The notes: a model not told the origin generated them from the sequence alone. A stretch of DNA of 64,000 nucleotides from Mucilaginibacter sp. (GCA_030445275.1 JAUCSE010000040.1:62001-126000); one strand, 5' to 3'; counted from the stretch's first letter, positions 27,058 to 36,301 are shown. Translations and numbers: made by a program.

Positions 27058-27852
27058 TTAAAAATCAGAATATGCAGCAGGGTAAAGGAAAATTATATCC
27101 GCATGCGATACATTGTTCTGATATTCGGGTTTTGACGAGAGGCTTTTCCAGTAAGCATCATTACTAAAAGTTTCCCAATGTTTGTCCCTGTCCTGTTTAT
27201 TATTAAAAGTGGTCATATACATGAGGTTAGGCATTCGGCTGCCAGCTATAACTTCTGAATAAAATACAGCGTTAAAGCCCAGGCGTTTAAACAAACCAAC
27301 TTCATCGCCATCATTAAACATACGTACCTTGTTAAAGTTATATTTCTCGGTAGCGCTTTCGTAACTGCGCAACTCATACACCCTACCGGCCTTATTCCCC
27401 GTTAAAACAGGCACAGCCGGAGTCGGCATACGTGGAAATGCTTTTAACACCAGCGTTTCTATCCGGCTATAAGGCGCATCTTTAAAACCAGCGCTGATAT
27501 AATCCTCGCCATCGGTTAAATACTTAGTATCCGCCTCTATCTTACTATCGATACCGGTTAGTTTATCCAATGATTTGAATGGCGTAAAAACGTAGATACG
27601 CATATCTGATGTATCCTGTTTTATGGGTTTAAACACACCAACGTTGGCAATACCAGCCCTGTGCAAAGCGGGCAAATAAGCATGCTCCAGATAACGCTCT
27701 ATCCTACCCTCCTGGGTCTGGGTTTTATAGTGATATATTTTGATCTGGTAATAATAGCCTTTGGCCGCTTTTGCTGATGAAGCAGACATGCCCAGGATAA
27801 ATAATAAGACCAGGGAAAAGAGGTTAGTGTGAATTTTGCAACGTGATTTCAT
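27058..27852 (-). CDS. Secreted NIPSNAP family protein
   Basis: 264 residues with a signal peptide ending about ASSAKA (residue 29). Two ferredoxin-like NIPSNAP repeats are visible: YYYQIKIYHYKTQTQEGRIERYL (first) and GRVYELRSYESATEKYNFNKVRMF (second), with RLGFNAVFYSEVIAGSRMPNLMYMTTF. The biochemical role of bacterial NIPSNAP proteins is unknown. It follows the terminator of the sugar-oxidation cluster on the same strand and is probably separately expressed. Homologues often sit near sugar-isomerase and DUF1080 genes, which I recall but did not check. Confidence 0.88.
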   Translation of the reverse strand: MKSRCKIHTNLFSLVLLFILGMSASSAKAAKGYYYQIKIYHYKTQTQEGRIERYLEHAYLPALHRAGIANVGVFKPIKQDTSDMRIYVFTPFKSLDKLTGIDSKIEADTKYLTDGEDYISAGFKDAPYSRIETLVLKAFPRMPTPAVPVLTGNKAGRVYELRSYESATEKYNFNKVRMFNDGDEVGLFKRLGFNAVFYSEVIAGSRMPNLMYMTTFNNKQDRDKHWETFSNDAYWKSLSSKPEYQNNVSHADIIFLYPAAYSDF

Positions 27853-27928
27853 GGCAAATTTAAATAAGTAAATATAATTTCAAATCGGTTAATTTTTATC
27901 CGCTTATTAAATGCGTTTTATGATTTTA

Positions 27929-27972
27929 TATTAAAAGAGCCTGTACGCAATTGCTTACAGGCTCTTTTAATA
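27929..27972. terminator. Strong bidirectional terminator ending the sugar-oxidation cluster
   Basis: Perfect 17-bp inverted repeat: arms 27929-27945 and 27956-27972, core agagcctgta/tacaggctct, with A and T tracts at the ends. It lies between the DUF1080 gene and the NIPSNAP gene and marks the end of the long minus-strand cluster. Confidence 0.92.
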
Positions 27973-27989
27973 TCAGGTAAACTAATGAA

Positions 27990-28763
27990 TTACAATTCGC
28001 GTACCCAAATATTTCTAAAGCTAAGCGGCTCGCTTTTATCGCCATGAGCTTGTAGTTTTATAGGAGCAGCGCCATGTTTTTTGCCTTCATAAGATGGTTT
28101 GCCAATGTACTGAGTTGGACCTAGCAGTTCAAAGTTATTTTCAACAAGCACACCATTAAAAAATACGGTTGCCCTTGCTGCTGATTTTAACGAACCATCT
28201 TCATTGAATACAGGTGCAGTCCAGATCACGTCATAAACGTTCCATTCGCCTGGTTTGCGGCCAGGGTTTGCCAGCGGAATAACCTGTTTGTACAAACTGC
28301 CCGCCATACCATTTACATAAGTTTTGTTATTGTATGAGTCCAGAACCTGCAATTCATAACCCGCATCGCCTTTACCTAATGATGCTAAAAACACACCGCT
28401 GTTGCCACGTGCCTGACCCTCGCCGGTAATACTTGCAGGAACGCGCCACTCAATATGCAATTGATAATTGCTGAATGTTTTTTTTGTTTCAATATTGCCA
28501 GTGCTTTTGTTAACGGTAAGTATATCGCCTTTAACCAGCCATTTGGCAGGAGTATGATCTTCGGCAGATACCCATTCGTCCAGGTTTTTGCCATTAAATA
28601 GCACAATAGCGTCTGAAGGGGCATCGCCCAACACTTTACCAGGAACAACTACCTTGGGGATGGGTTCCCATATCTCAGTGTCCTCGTGCTTTGCAGCTTG
28701 CTGCGCATTAGCCAGTAAAGAACTTCCGGCTAAAAGCGTTGTTAATATAATTGAATATTTCAT
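27990..28763 (-). CDS. DUF1080 protein (3-keto-glycoside hydrolase-like)
   Basis: 257-residue secreted beta-sandwich protein: signal peptide ends about LLANAQ (residue 21), then DAIVLFNGKNLDEWV, WLVKGDILTV, NYQLHIEWRVP, GNSGVFLAS, YELQVLDSY and IKLQAHGDKSEPLSFRNIWVREL, all DUF1080 hallmarks. Members of this family have been shown to cleave 3-keto-disaccharides or 3-keto-glycosides. Last gene of the cluster; with the upstream dehydrogenases it would cleave the oxidised substrate outside or in the periplasm. Exact substrate unknown. Confidence 0.9.
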   Translation of the reverse strand: MKYSIILTTLLAGSSLLANAQQAAKHEDTEIWEPIPKVVVPGKVLGDAPSDAIVLFNGKNLDEWVSAEDHTPAKWLVKGDILTVNKSTGNIETKKTFSNYQLHIEWRVPASITGEGQARGNSGVFLASLGKGDAGYELQVLDSYNNKTYVNGMAGSLYKQVIPLANPGRKPGEWNVYDVIWTAPVFNEDGSLKSAARATVFFNGVLVENNFELLGPTQYIGKPSYEGKKHGAAPIKLQAHGDKSEPLSFRNIWVREL

Positions 28764-28781
28764 ATTGGTATTATAATTGGT

Positions 28782-29657
28782 TTAAACGTGAAGCGTGTTT
28801 TTTAAGTAAGATGCACTTTGGGTGATGCTTACATAAGGATCAATATTGGTGTAGTTTTCCTGCTCAACAATAAAGTGCTTTATACCGCCAAGCTTTGCTT
28901 TACCCAATATAGTTTTAAAATCAATATCGCCATTTCCAATTTCGGTATTCAGGTTAGCGTTGGTTTTATCCCTGTCTTTAATGTGTACAAAAGTAAAACG
29001 ACCCGGATGTTTTTCAAAAATGGCTACCGGATCCTGCCCTGCGCGTACCACCCAGTAAAGATCCATTTCCATATTCACCAGTTTAGGGTCGGTGTTGTTC
29101 AATACTACATCATAAAAAGTGGTATCGCCAACAGGCTGCCATTCAAAGTTGTGGTTATGGTAACCCAATTTTAAACCCGATGCCTTGCAGATCTCCGCAA
29201 TTTTATTCATTTTTTCGGCTACGGCTTTGCAGTCGTCAACCGTTTTTATAAAATTATGGTTAAGTGAAGGGATAATGATATAGGTTTGACCAATGGTGTT
29301 GGCCACCTCTATATAAGCTTTCAGATCATCCGTTTTACCTTCGCCAAAGTACTGATCAAGCCCGTAGTGACCACTTGGTGTGGTTAAACCATTATCTTTT
29401 AGCAATTGACTAAAATCCTTACCTGGTAAACCCCAGTATCCGGTTTGTTTGTTGAAACCAAAGGTTTCTACCTCTTTATAACCGGCTTTGGCAATATTAG
29501 CTATCACACCTTTTACATCCTTTGGTAACTGATCGCGCAGGCTATATAATTGCAACCCGACAATGTTATTGCCTTTGGCTGATAGAAAGTTTGGTTTCAT
29601 CATTACACCTGCAGTAATTAATCCGGCCTGTGCTAAAAATGTTCTTCTGGTTGTCAT
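28782..29657 (-). CDS. Tat-exported sugar phosphate isomerase/epimerase-like protein
   Basis: 291-residue TIM-barrel protein of the xylose-isomerase-like superfamily with a twin-arginine leader (MTTRRTFLAQAGLITAGVMM). Barrel motifs: VGLQLYSLRDQL, GYKEVETFGF, LKLGYHNHNFEW (metal-binding histidines), LVNMEMDLYWVVRAG and RFTFVHIKDRD. Cytoplasmic homologues isomerise or epimerise sugars; an exported copy is expected to act on free or keto sugars in the periplasm. 18 bases upstream of the DUF1080 start, in the same unit. Confidence 0.9.
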   Translation of the reverse strand: MTTRRTFLAQAGLITAGVMMKPNFLSAKGNNIVGLQLYSLRDQLPKDVKGVIANIAKAGYKEVETFGFNKQTGYWGLPGKDFSQLLKDNGLTTPSGHYGLDQYFGEGKTDDLKAYIEVANTIGQTYIIIPSLNHNFIKTVDDCKAVAEKMNKIAEICKASGLKLGYHNHNFEWQPVGDTTFYDVVLNNTDPKLVNMEMDLYWVVRAGQDPVAIFEKHPGRFTFVHIKDRDKTNANLNTEIGNGDIDFKTILGKAKLGGIKHFIVEQENYTNIDPYVSITQSASYLKNTLHV

Positions 29658-29708
29658 GTATTCTTTGTTTAGTTAGTGTATAGTTAGAGCTGATCAGAAG
29701 GTTAAGGT

Positions 29709-30602
29709 TTAAACATCACAAATATGAACGGCCTTGCGTAACGAAGCAATCTTATCGGCCTGCTTAGGAATAAACTCCTGTGCTACATAACCTTTATGCC
29801 CTACTCCTACAATGGCTTTCATAATAGCCGGATAATATAGTTCCTGGGTATCATCTATCTCATTACGCCCGGGTACACCACCGGTATGATAATGCGCGAT
29901 ATATTGGTGATAATCGCGGATATTACGAATCACATCACCTTCATCAATCTGCATGTGGTAAATATCATAGAGCAGTTTGAAGTTTTCAGACCCTAATCTT
30001 TTACACAGCTCAGCCCCCCACGATACGCGGTCGCACTGGTAATCTTTATGATCAATTTTACTGTTCAGCAGTTCCATTACCAAAACAACATTATGTTTTT
30101 CGGCAAGGGCAACCAATGGTTTCAGGCCTTCCACACAGTTGTTCCAGCCGGTTTCGTTATCCTTACCACGACGGCTTCCACTAAAGCAGATCAGGTTTTT
30201 ATAACCTGCCGCTCCTACCTTCGGAATCATCTCTGAATAGTTTTTTTGCAGCGTAGCATGAAATTCCTTATCACCAAAACCATCAGTCAGGTTAATCTCT
30301 GCACCATTACACATAGACGAATAAAGGTTATACTTTTTAAGCGTAGGCCAGTCGGCAGGACCAACCAGATCAATCCCTTTGATGCCGATATCCTTAGCCG
30401 CTATGCAAAGCTGCTCAACCGATATACCATTGTAACACCAGCGGCATACCGCATGGTTAATATTGCCTTTAAGAGCATCAGTTACCATTTCTTTATTTTC
30501 TTCTGGTTGTTTAAATGATGATAATACGCCAGATGCTGTTATTGCAGCAGTACCGGCCAGCATGTTTTTGATAGCCGATCTTCTATTTTGATTTGATGCC
30601 AT
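29709..30602 (-). CDS. Exported hydroxypyruvate isomerase-like TIM-barrel protein
   Basis: Sugar isomerase-like protein with a twin-arginine-like leader (QNRRSAIKNMLAGTAAITA). Barrel features: ISVEQLCIAAKDIGIKGIDLVG, YKNLICFSGSRRG, NVVLVMELLNSKIDH, NFKLLYDIYHMQIDEGD (metal ligands) and YIAHYHTGGVPGRNEID, which match the hydroxypyruvate isomerase branch. The frame opens at 30617 and overlaps the MFS gene; I prefer the ATG at 30602, four bases after the MFS stop, as tighter coupling (297 residues). Probable substrate is a keto-sugar, by inference from the neighbourhood. Confidence 0.87.
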   Translation of the reverse strand: MASNQNRRSAIKNMLAGTAAITASGVLSSFKQPEENKEMVTDALKGNINHAVCRWCYNGISVEQLCIAAKDIGIKGIDLVGPADWPTLKKYNLYSSMCNGAEINLTDGFGDKEFHATLQKNYSEMIPKVGAAGYKNLICFSGSRRGKDNETGWNNCVEGLKPLVALAEKHNVVLVMELLNSKIDHKDYQCDRVSWGAELCKRLGSENFKLLYDIYHMQIDEGDVIRNIRDYHQYIAHYHTGGVPGRNEIDDTQELYYPAIMKAIVGVGHKGYVAQEFIPKQADKIASLRKAVHICDV

Positions 30603-30606
30603 GGTT

Positions 30607-31866
30607 TTAAACTTCAAAATTAGATTTAGGTTCGTTGATTATTAAGCCAGGGTCAGTTTGCATCGTATTTCTATCCTTAAATATTAAAAGAAACACTATT
30701 AAAACAACAGCAGCAATCCCCGCCGGTATTAGCCATATAGATTGCCATTGATGCGAACTGGCATTAATAGTATAATTATCATATACTTTTCCAGCAATTA
30801 GCGAGCCTATAAGCATACCAACACCATAAGTAGCCAATGTAATAAATCCCTGTGCAGCACTTTTAAACTTTTCTCCGGCAAGATTATCTGTGTATATCTG
30901 TCCTGTAACAAAGAAAAAGTCATAACATACGCCATGTAATGCTATACCAGCTATTAACATCCAATAATTACTGCCAGCATCTCCATAAGCGAAAAACACG
31001 TATCTCAACGCCCAGGCAATCATACCTATAGCCAACATTTTTTTCACACCTAATCTTACAAAAAACAATGGTATCAATACCATAAACACAGTCTCTGAAA
31101 CTTGTCCTAATGATTGTGTAATGGTAGTAGCTTTCATTCCTACTTCACCAAAAAATGGGTTAGCAAAAGCATAGTAAAATGCCAGAGGTACGCAGATGGC
31201 TATTGATGACAGGAAAAATATGAGATACGAGCGATTTCTAAGTAAACGTATAGCATCCAATCCTAATATTTCGCCGATTGAAGTCTTTTGACCTCGTTTT
31301 ACCGGAGGAGTTTTGGGTAATGTAAAACTAAATAACCCTAACAAAATGGAAGCTGTTGCCGCCATTTTAAAGGTGTTTACCAACGCTTCCGCATTTCCAT
31401 GTTTATCCCAGTTAAGCCATGTTATTAATGATCCTGCAATTATCCATCCAATGGTTCCCAATACCCTTATTGGTGCAAACTCCTTACTTGGATTTTTCAT
31501 CTGCCTGAATGATATTGAATTTACCAGAGCCAGTGTAGGCATGTAAATTATCATATAGATCAAAATAACCGGATAAAACGAACCAAAATCATGTGCTAAA
31601 GATGCCCACCAAAGTAAGCCTCCGCCAACAAGGTGCAAAATACCAAGGATTTTCTGGGCAGAAAAATAACGATCTGCTATTAAACCGATAATGAAAGGAG
31701 CTATAATAGCACCAATCGATTGTGTTGTAAATGCTGCACCTACTTCTACACCTGATGTTTTGAGATAAGTAAGCAAGTAGGTTCCTAATGTAACGAACCA
31801 AGCTCCCCAGATAAAGAACTCCAGGAACATCATTGTTGAAAGTTTTACCCTGATTCCAGTGGTCAT
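30607..31866 (-). CDS. MFS transporter, nucleoside:H+ symporter (NupG-like) branch
   Basis: Twelve-helix transporter of 419 residues. N-terminal KLSTMMFLEFFIWGAWFVTLGTYL and the FIIGLIADRYFSAQKIL loop, with MPTLALVNSISFRQM, are typical of the nucleoside:H+ symporter branch. In this neighbourhood, and in many Bacteroidota, this branch appears next to sugar-isomerase and Gfo/Idh/MocA genes, so its cargo may be a sugar or cyclitol rather than a nucleoside (inference). Sandwiched between the cytochrome c gene and the isomerase gene on the same strand. Confidence 0.88.
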   Translation of the reverse strand: MTTGIRVKLSTMMFLEFFIWGAWFVTLGTYLLTYLKTSGVEVGAAFTTQSIGAIIAPFIIGLIADRYFSAQKILGILHLVGGGLLWWASLAHDFGSFYPVILIYMIIYMPTLALVNSISFRQMKNPSKEFAPIRVLGTIGWIIAGSLITWLNWDKHGNAEALVNTFKMAATASILLGLFSFTLPKTPPVKRGQKTSIGEILGLDAIRLLRNRSYLIFFLSSIAICVPLAFYYAFANPFFGEVGMKATTITQSLGQVSETVFMVLIPLFFVRLGVKKMLAIGMIAWALRYVFFAYGDAGSNYWMLIAGIALHGVCYDFFFVTGQIYTDNLAGEKFKSAAQGFITLATYGVGMLIGSLIAGKVYDNYTINASSHQWQSIWLIPAGIAAVVLIVFLLIFKDRNTMQTDPGLIINEPKSNFEV

Positions 31867-31898
31867 AATTATTTAGTAAGGTTTATAATTGGTATAAT

Positions 31899-32342
31899 TT
31901 ATTTTTTTAACGATAAAATGTATTTCACCATTTCTTTGGCATCATCTAATGATACAGTAGGGTGAGGTGTCATTGGGATATCGCCCCAGTTACCTTTACC
32001 ACCATCAATAACTTTTTTGGCAAGGGTTTCAATATTGGTTTCTGTAGCCGGATATTTGGCTGCTACATCCTGAAATGCCGGACCAATGATCTTGGTATCA
32101 ACTTTATGACAGGTATTGCAATCAGATGCTGCTATTAAACCTTCGCCTTTTGCTGATCCTGCTGATCCGCCAGCACCTTCAGTACCGGTTTTGGTAACAG
32201 TAGTATCCGCATCAGAGTTGCTTGCTTTCGCGCTTTGATTTGCCGCGCTGGTGCTATCACTGCCACCTCCATTTTTTGACGAACTGCCGCCACAAGCAGT
32301 AACTACTGCACTGATACAAAGAATAAAAAAAGCCTTTTTCAT
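31899..32342 (-). CDS. Lipoprotein c-type cytochrome
   Basis: 147-residue mono-haem cytochrome c. Lipobox VVTAC (acylated cysteine about C17), a Ser/Gly/Ala/Thr-rich flexible linker (about 18-66), haem motif CNTCH (about 75-79) and probable axial methionine M124 in DIPMTPH. The tether would let it reach between membrane-anchored partners. Within this cluster it is the natural electron acceptor for the two GMC dehydrogenases. 33 bases upstream of the MFS start. Confidence 0.92.
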   Translation of the reverse strand: MKKAFFILCISAVVTACGGSSSKNGGGSDSTSAANQSAKASNSDADTTVTKTGTEGAGGSAGSAKGEGLIAASDCNTCHKVDTKIIGPAFQDVAAKYPATETNIETLAKKVIDGGKGNWGDIPMTPHPTVSLDDAKEMVKYILSLKK

Positions 32343-32481
32343 ACTAATTTGTTTTTTAATAATAACCTGTCAGGATCGTATCTGTTTTACTTTATTAATC
32401 CTGGTGGTTTATTCCTGGTTTTTTAATGTGTGATTAATACGGGTGAAAAATACAATTTTTATCATAAAGTAGGTGTACTTT

Positions 32482-33789
32482 TTACACAGCAGCTGTTTTT
32501 AACGGTGTTGTTTTTTTTCTGATGCGCATGTAATACACCAAACCAGCAAAAGCAACTATTAAAGCCACCGGAATAACAAGGGTAGTATTTAACACCTCAG
32601 GCCCTGCTGCTGATCTGGCTGCATCAAAGGCTTTAGCCATATCAGTCCCTGCACCGGCAGAACGGTAAGCATCGAGATTTGCTCCTCCCGGAAGCTTTTG
32701 AGCCATGATAGCATCATAATGACCACCCATAAATATCATGTAAATTGACACGCCAAACATACCAGCTCCGCCCATCAGGTTCAATCCAACGGCCCCGGTA
32801 CGTGGCAGGTTCTCGGCTACAAATCCTATCATACAAGGCCAGAAAAATGCAACGCCTAATCCAAAAACAACAGCGGCAAAATAAATGGCATCGCCGTGCA
32901 AATGGATCATCAGGTAAATTCCCAGGGCCGTTAAGATTGCTGAAATAAGCAGCACGCCTTGCGGAGCCAGTCGATGTACGATCGGACCAGCAAATGCTCT
33001 GCCCAATACCTGCATAGATGCCACAAAAGTGAGGATCAGGATTGAATTGTCAGTAACCGTTTTGAACAATACATCCATCCATTGATTGGTAAATAGCTCT
33101 GTTATAGCTGTACCAAACATACATATGATCATAAACAGTAACAACGGGTTCATTAAAGACTTATACATATCGCTTGTGCTTACACCAGCAGATACCCTTT
33201 CTGTTACAGGGAATTTTAATTTGGAGAACAGGAAACCATAGATCAGTGTTGGAATAAGCATAGTAGCAATTTCCAGCTGAGAGATCCAGTAAGGTTTTGG
33301 AGATACGCCATGAGCAAGTGCCTTATCAAAGCCAAATACGATCAGGGTACCAATAACAAGACCTGCCGGGAACCACAAGTGAAAGTGATTAAGCTTAGTG
33401 GTTTTATTATCAGTATACAGGGAAGCAACCAAGGGATTACAGGATGCTTCAACCGTGCCATTGGCAATCCCGATCATTAAGGTAGACAGGAATAGGGTCC
33501 AATATCCGTTTGCAAAAATAGTGAGCAGGATACCTATTAAATGGAAAACAAATGCCGATACCAGCAATTTTTTCATGCCGATAATATCAACAATAAACCC
33601 TCCTATTATAATAGCCAGCGGAAAACCCCAAAACACCGTGGCGACAATAGTACCCAGTTCTGAACCGTTAAGGTGAAATCTGACACCCTGATCGTTCAAT
33701 ATACCGGCACGAATACCAAATGATAATGATGTTACCAACAGGGATAAACAACTGGCCCTGAAAAGCTGAGTACGGTTAATGGTTTGCAT
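32482..33789 (-). CDS. MFS sugar transporter
   Basis: 435-residue major facilitator with about twelve helices: LFRASCLSLLVTSLSFGIRAGIL, FWGFPLAIIIGGFIVDIIGMKKLL (motif A-like loop), FLSTLMIGIANGTVEASCNPLVASLY and GVAFFWPCMIGFVAENLPRTGAVGLNLMGG. The pattern resembles FucP/sugar-proton symporters. Second MFS gene of the cluster; it would import the product of envelope sugar oxidation. Cargo unproven. Confidence 0.88.
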   Translation of the reverse strand: MQTINRTQLFRASCLSLLVTSLSFGIRAGILNDQGVRFHLNGSELGTIVATVFWGFPLAIIIGGFIVDIIGMKKLLVSAFVFHLIGILLTIFANGYWTLFLSTLMIGIANGTVEASCNPLVASLYTDNKTTKLNHFHLWFPAGLVIGTLIVFGFDKALAHGVSPKPYWISQLEIATMLIPTLIYGFLFSKLKFPVTERVSAGVSTSDMYKSLMNPLLLFMIICMFGTAITELFTNQWMDVLFKTVTDNSILILTFVASMQVLGRAFAGPIVHRLAPQGVLLISAILTALGIYLMIHLHGDAIYFAAVVFGLGVAFFWPCMIGFVAENLPRTGAVGLNLMGGAGMFGVSIYMIFMGGHYDAIMAQKLPGGANLDAYRSAGAGTDMAKAFDAARSAAGPEVLNTTLVIPVALIVAFAGLVYYMRIRKKTTPLKTAAV

Positions 33790-33866
33790 TTAAAGATATT
33801 TAGGTTAAATTAATTGGTAAATTGGTATATCAAATGTATGCTTTTATCCTCTCAAATATCCTTGTA

Positions 33867-33957
33867 TGTCATTGCGAGGAGGAACGACGAAGCAATCGCA
33901 AACCAGGCATATTCGCCCTGTATAGTATGAGATTGCCACGCTTCGCTCGCAATGACA
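33867..33957. repeat. Interspersed palindrome (tcattgcgag...ctcgcaatgac type)
   Basis: tgtcattgcgag (33867-33878) pairs perfectly with ctcgcaatgaca (33946-33957), and inner segments cgaagcaatc and gattgcc...cttcg extend the stem. A shortened relative is at 51480-51504. The element lies between the MFS and isomerase genes of one cluster and may split it into two transcripts. Confidence 0.75.
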
Positions 33958-33965
33958 TATGTTTT

Positions 33966-35018
33966 TTATATCCCCAACGTTTTACGATTAAACGCGTCAT
34001 CAGAGCCTGATGCTGCAAAATCGTCAAAAGCACGTTCAGTAACCCTGATAATATGATCCTTGATAAATATGGCGCCTTCTCTTGCCCCATCTTCAGGATG
34101 TTTAAGCGCGCATTCCCATTCTAATACTGCCCATCCTTTATAATCATACTGGGTAAGTTTGCTAAATATGCTTTTAAAATCAACCTGACCATCGCCCAAT
34201 GAGCGGAAACGGCCGGCACGATCTATCCAGTTCTGGTAACCGCCATATACGCCTTGTCTGCCTGTTGGGTTAAACTCAGCATCTTTAACATGGAACATTT
34301 TAATTCGTTCATGATATATGTCGATGTATTCCAGGTAATCCAGACATTGCAACACAAAATGCGACGGATCATATAACAGATTTGCCCGTTTGTGATTATT
34401 TACTTTTTCCAGGAACATTTCGTAGGTGATACCATCATGCAGGTCCTCACCCGGGTGTATCTCATAACAAAGGTCGATGCCATTATCTTCGTATACATCA
34501 AGGATAGGTTTCCAGCGTTTAGCCAGTTCATCAAAAGCGGTATCAACAATACCTGCAGGGCGTTGAGGCCATGGATACATCATTGGCCAAAGCAAGGCAC
34601 CACTAAAGGTAACCGAAGCATTAAGCCCTAAATTTTTAGAAGCCTGTGCGGCATATTTTACCTGTTGCACGGCCCATTTTTGTCTTTCGACCGGATTATT
34701 ACGATAAGCCTCTGGCGCAAACGCGTCAAAAAGCGAATCATACACCGGGTTTACTGCTACCAGTTGCCCTTGCAGGTGCGTTGATAGTTCGGTGATCTCC
34801 AATCCCGCTGCATTCACGATGCCTTTTATCTCATCAGCGTAAGTTTTGCTTTCGGCTGCTTTTTGCAGGTCGATAAAGCGAGTATCGTTGGTAGGCAATT
34901 GCACGCCTTTGTAGCCTAAGCCTGCGGCCCATTTACAAATAGATTCCAAACTGTTAAACGGTGCTGTATCGCCTATAAATTGCGCTATAAATATTGCAGG
35001 TCCTTTTATGGTAGTCAT
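33966..35018 (-). CDS. Cytoplasmic sugar phosphate isomerase/epimerase-like protein
   Basis: 350-residue TIM-barrel protein without an export signal, unlike its cluster paralogues. Features: SICKWAAGLGYKGVQLPTND, ITELSTHLQGQLVAV, NGIDLCYEIHPGEDLHDGITYEMF, ANLLYDPSHFVLQCLDYLEYID, KMFHVKDAEF and YKGWAVLEWECALKHPEDGAREG. The conserved E, D and H residues form the divalent metal site. Probably isomerises an imported oxidised sugar, next to the cytoplasmic Gfo/Idh/MocA enzyme 9 bases upstream. Confidence 0.9.
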   Translation of the reverse strand: MTTIKGPAIFIAQFIGDTAPFNSLESICKWAAGLGYKGVQLPTNDTRFIDLQKAAESKTYADEIKGIVNAAGLEITELSTHLQGQLVAVNPVYDSLFDAFAPEAYRNNPVERQKWAVQQVKYAAQASKNLGLNASVTFSGALLWPMMYPWPQRPAGIVDTAFDELAKRWKPILDVYEDNGIDLCYEIHPGEDLHDGITYEMFLEKVNNHKRANLLYDPSHFVLQCLDYLEYIDIYHERIKMFHVKDAEFNPTGRQGVYGGYQNWIDRAGRFRSLGDGQVDFKSIFSKLTQYDYKGWAVLEWECALKHPEDGAREGAIFIKDHIIRVTERAFDDFAASGSDDAFNRKTLGI

Positions 35019-35027
35019 AGTTCGTTT

Positions 35028-36179
35028 TTAAATAGAAAATTCAGTCCACTTTTTATCTGATTTGCCTGATGCAATTACATTTTCAATAAATGCCATGCCA
35101 CGTACGCCTTCTTTTATACCAGGATAATCCAGTTCTTCGGGCGAAGCAGTTTTACCTTCCAAACCAGCCTTTACCGTTAAAGCAAAGTTGCGGTACAGGT
35201 TGGCAAATGCTTCCAAGTAACCTTCCGGGTGACCGGCAGGTGTACGGGTATTATGCTGCGCGAACGAACTGGTGTAACCGCCGCCGGTGCGCCATATTTC
35301 GGTTGGTTTATCGGTATACATCAGGGTTAAGGAGTTGGCATCAGCCTGATGCCACTCTAAACCGCCCTTTTCACCGTAAACTCTTATTTTCACATTATTT
35401 TCTTCGCCGGCAGCAATTTGTGTAGCGGTTAGTACGCCACTTGCACCATTATTGAATTTTAGCAGCGCTGCGCCGTCATCATCTAACTTACGACCAGCCA
35501 CTACGATATTGATATCAGCACAGATCTGAGTTACCTCTAAACCGGTCACGTACTCGGCCAGGTTAAAGGCGTGGGTGCCAATATCGCCCATAGCGCCTGC
35601 TATACCGCTTTTACCAGGATCAGTGCGCCATGAAGCCTGCTTGTTATCATCACCTTCCAAAAAGCTGCTGAGCCATCCCTGTGGATACTCAACATATACC
35701 TTGCGGATGGTACCTAGTTTACCTGATTTGATGAGCTGTTTAGCCTCTTTTATCATTGGGTAGCCAGTATAGGTATGCGTAAGGCAAAACAGTTTGCCCG
35801 TAGCCTTTACCACTTTTTCCAGCTCTTTTGCTTCGGCTAATGAAAAAGTCATGGGTTTATCTAAAACAACATTAAAGCCGTTCTCCAGCGCCATTTTTGC
35901 CGGCTCAAAGTGCACGTGGTTTGGTGTTACAATACTAATTACCTGTACACGCTCGTTTTCTGGCAATTGCTTTTCTTTCTCAATAAGTTCGGTGTACGAA
36001 TTATATACACGGTTGGGCTGTAAACCCAGCAACACACCACTTGCCTGCGATTTTTCGGCATTACTGCTAAAAGCGCCGCAAACCAACTCATATTCATCAT
36101 CAATACGGGCAGCGATACGATGTACAGCGCCAATAAACGCGCCCTGACCGCCGCCGATCATTCCTAATCTTAATTTCAT
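35028..36179 (-). CDS. Gfo/Idh/MocA family oxidoreductase (cytoplasmic)
   Basis: NAD(P)-dependent sugar/cyclitol dehydrogenase. Rossmann motif RLGMIGGGQGAFIGAVHR at the N terminus and catalytic lysine about K108 in NVVLDKPMTFS. C-terminal substrate domain with the GIAGAMGDIGTHAFNLAEYVTG pattern. The frame runs 29 codons further upstream to 36266, but that stretch lies in a large inverted repeat and does not fit the fold; the ATG at 36179 is the start (383 residues). Pairs with the isomerase 9 bases downstream. Family members interconvert hydroxyl and keto sugars, often at C3. Confidence 0.93.
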   Translation of the reverse strand: MKLRLGMIGGGQGAFIGAVHRIAARIDDEYELVCGAFSSNAEKSQASGVLLGLQPNRVYNSYTELIEKEKQLPENERVQVISIVTPNHVHFEPAKMALENGFNVVLDKPMTFSLAEAKELEKVVKATGKLFCLTHTYTGYPMIKEAKQLIKSGKLGTIRKVYVEYPQGWLSSFLEGDDNKQASWRTDPGKSGIAGAMGDIGTHAFNLAEYVTGLEVTQICADINIVVAGRKLDDDGAALLKFNNGASGVLTATQIAAGEENNVKIRVYGEKGGLEWHQADANSLTLMYTDKPTEIWRTGGGYTSSFAQHNTRTPAGHPEGYLEAFANLYRNFALTVKAGLEGKTASPEELDYPGIKEGVRGMAFIENVIASGKSDKKWTEFSI

Positions 36180-36213
36180 TATAGGTATTTGATTATAAAG
36201 TGAATGGTTAATC

Positions 36214-36281
36214 AAGTTGATTAGGTGAATGGTTAACCAAGTTAAAAACACCCGATACATAACCATTCACCTAATCAACTT
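36214..36281. repeat. Long A/T-rich hairpin inside the cluster
   Basis: Perfect 22-bp inverted repeat: arms 36214-36235 and 36260-36281 with a 24-base loop, extended imperfectly by about seven more pairs. A direct repeat of tgaatggtta is also present (36201-36210 and 36225-36234). It lies between the subunit-3 gene and the Gfo/Idh/MocA gene and could attenuate transcription or protect an mRNA end. Confidence 0.85.
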
Positions 36282-36301
36282 AATCAACCAAAAACATTTT
36301 T

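Noticed and set aside
36180..36266. 29-codon N-terminal extension of the Gfo/Idh/MocA protein
   Set aside because: Overlaps a 22-bp inverted repeat and precedes the Rossmann start; ATG at 36179 fits the family.
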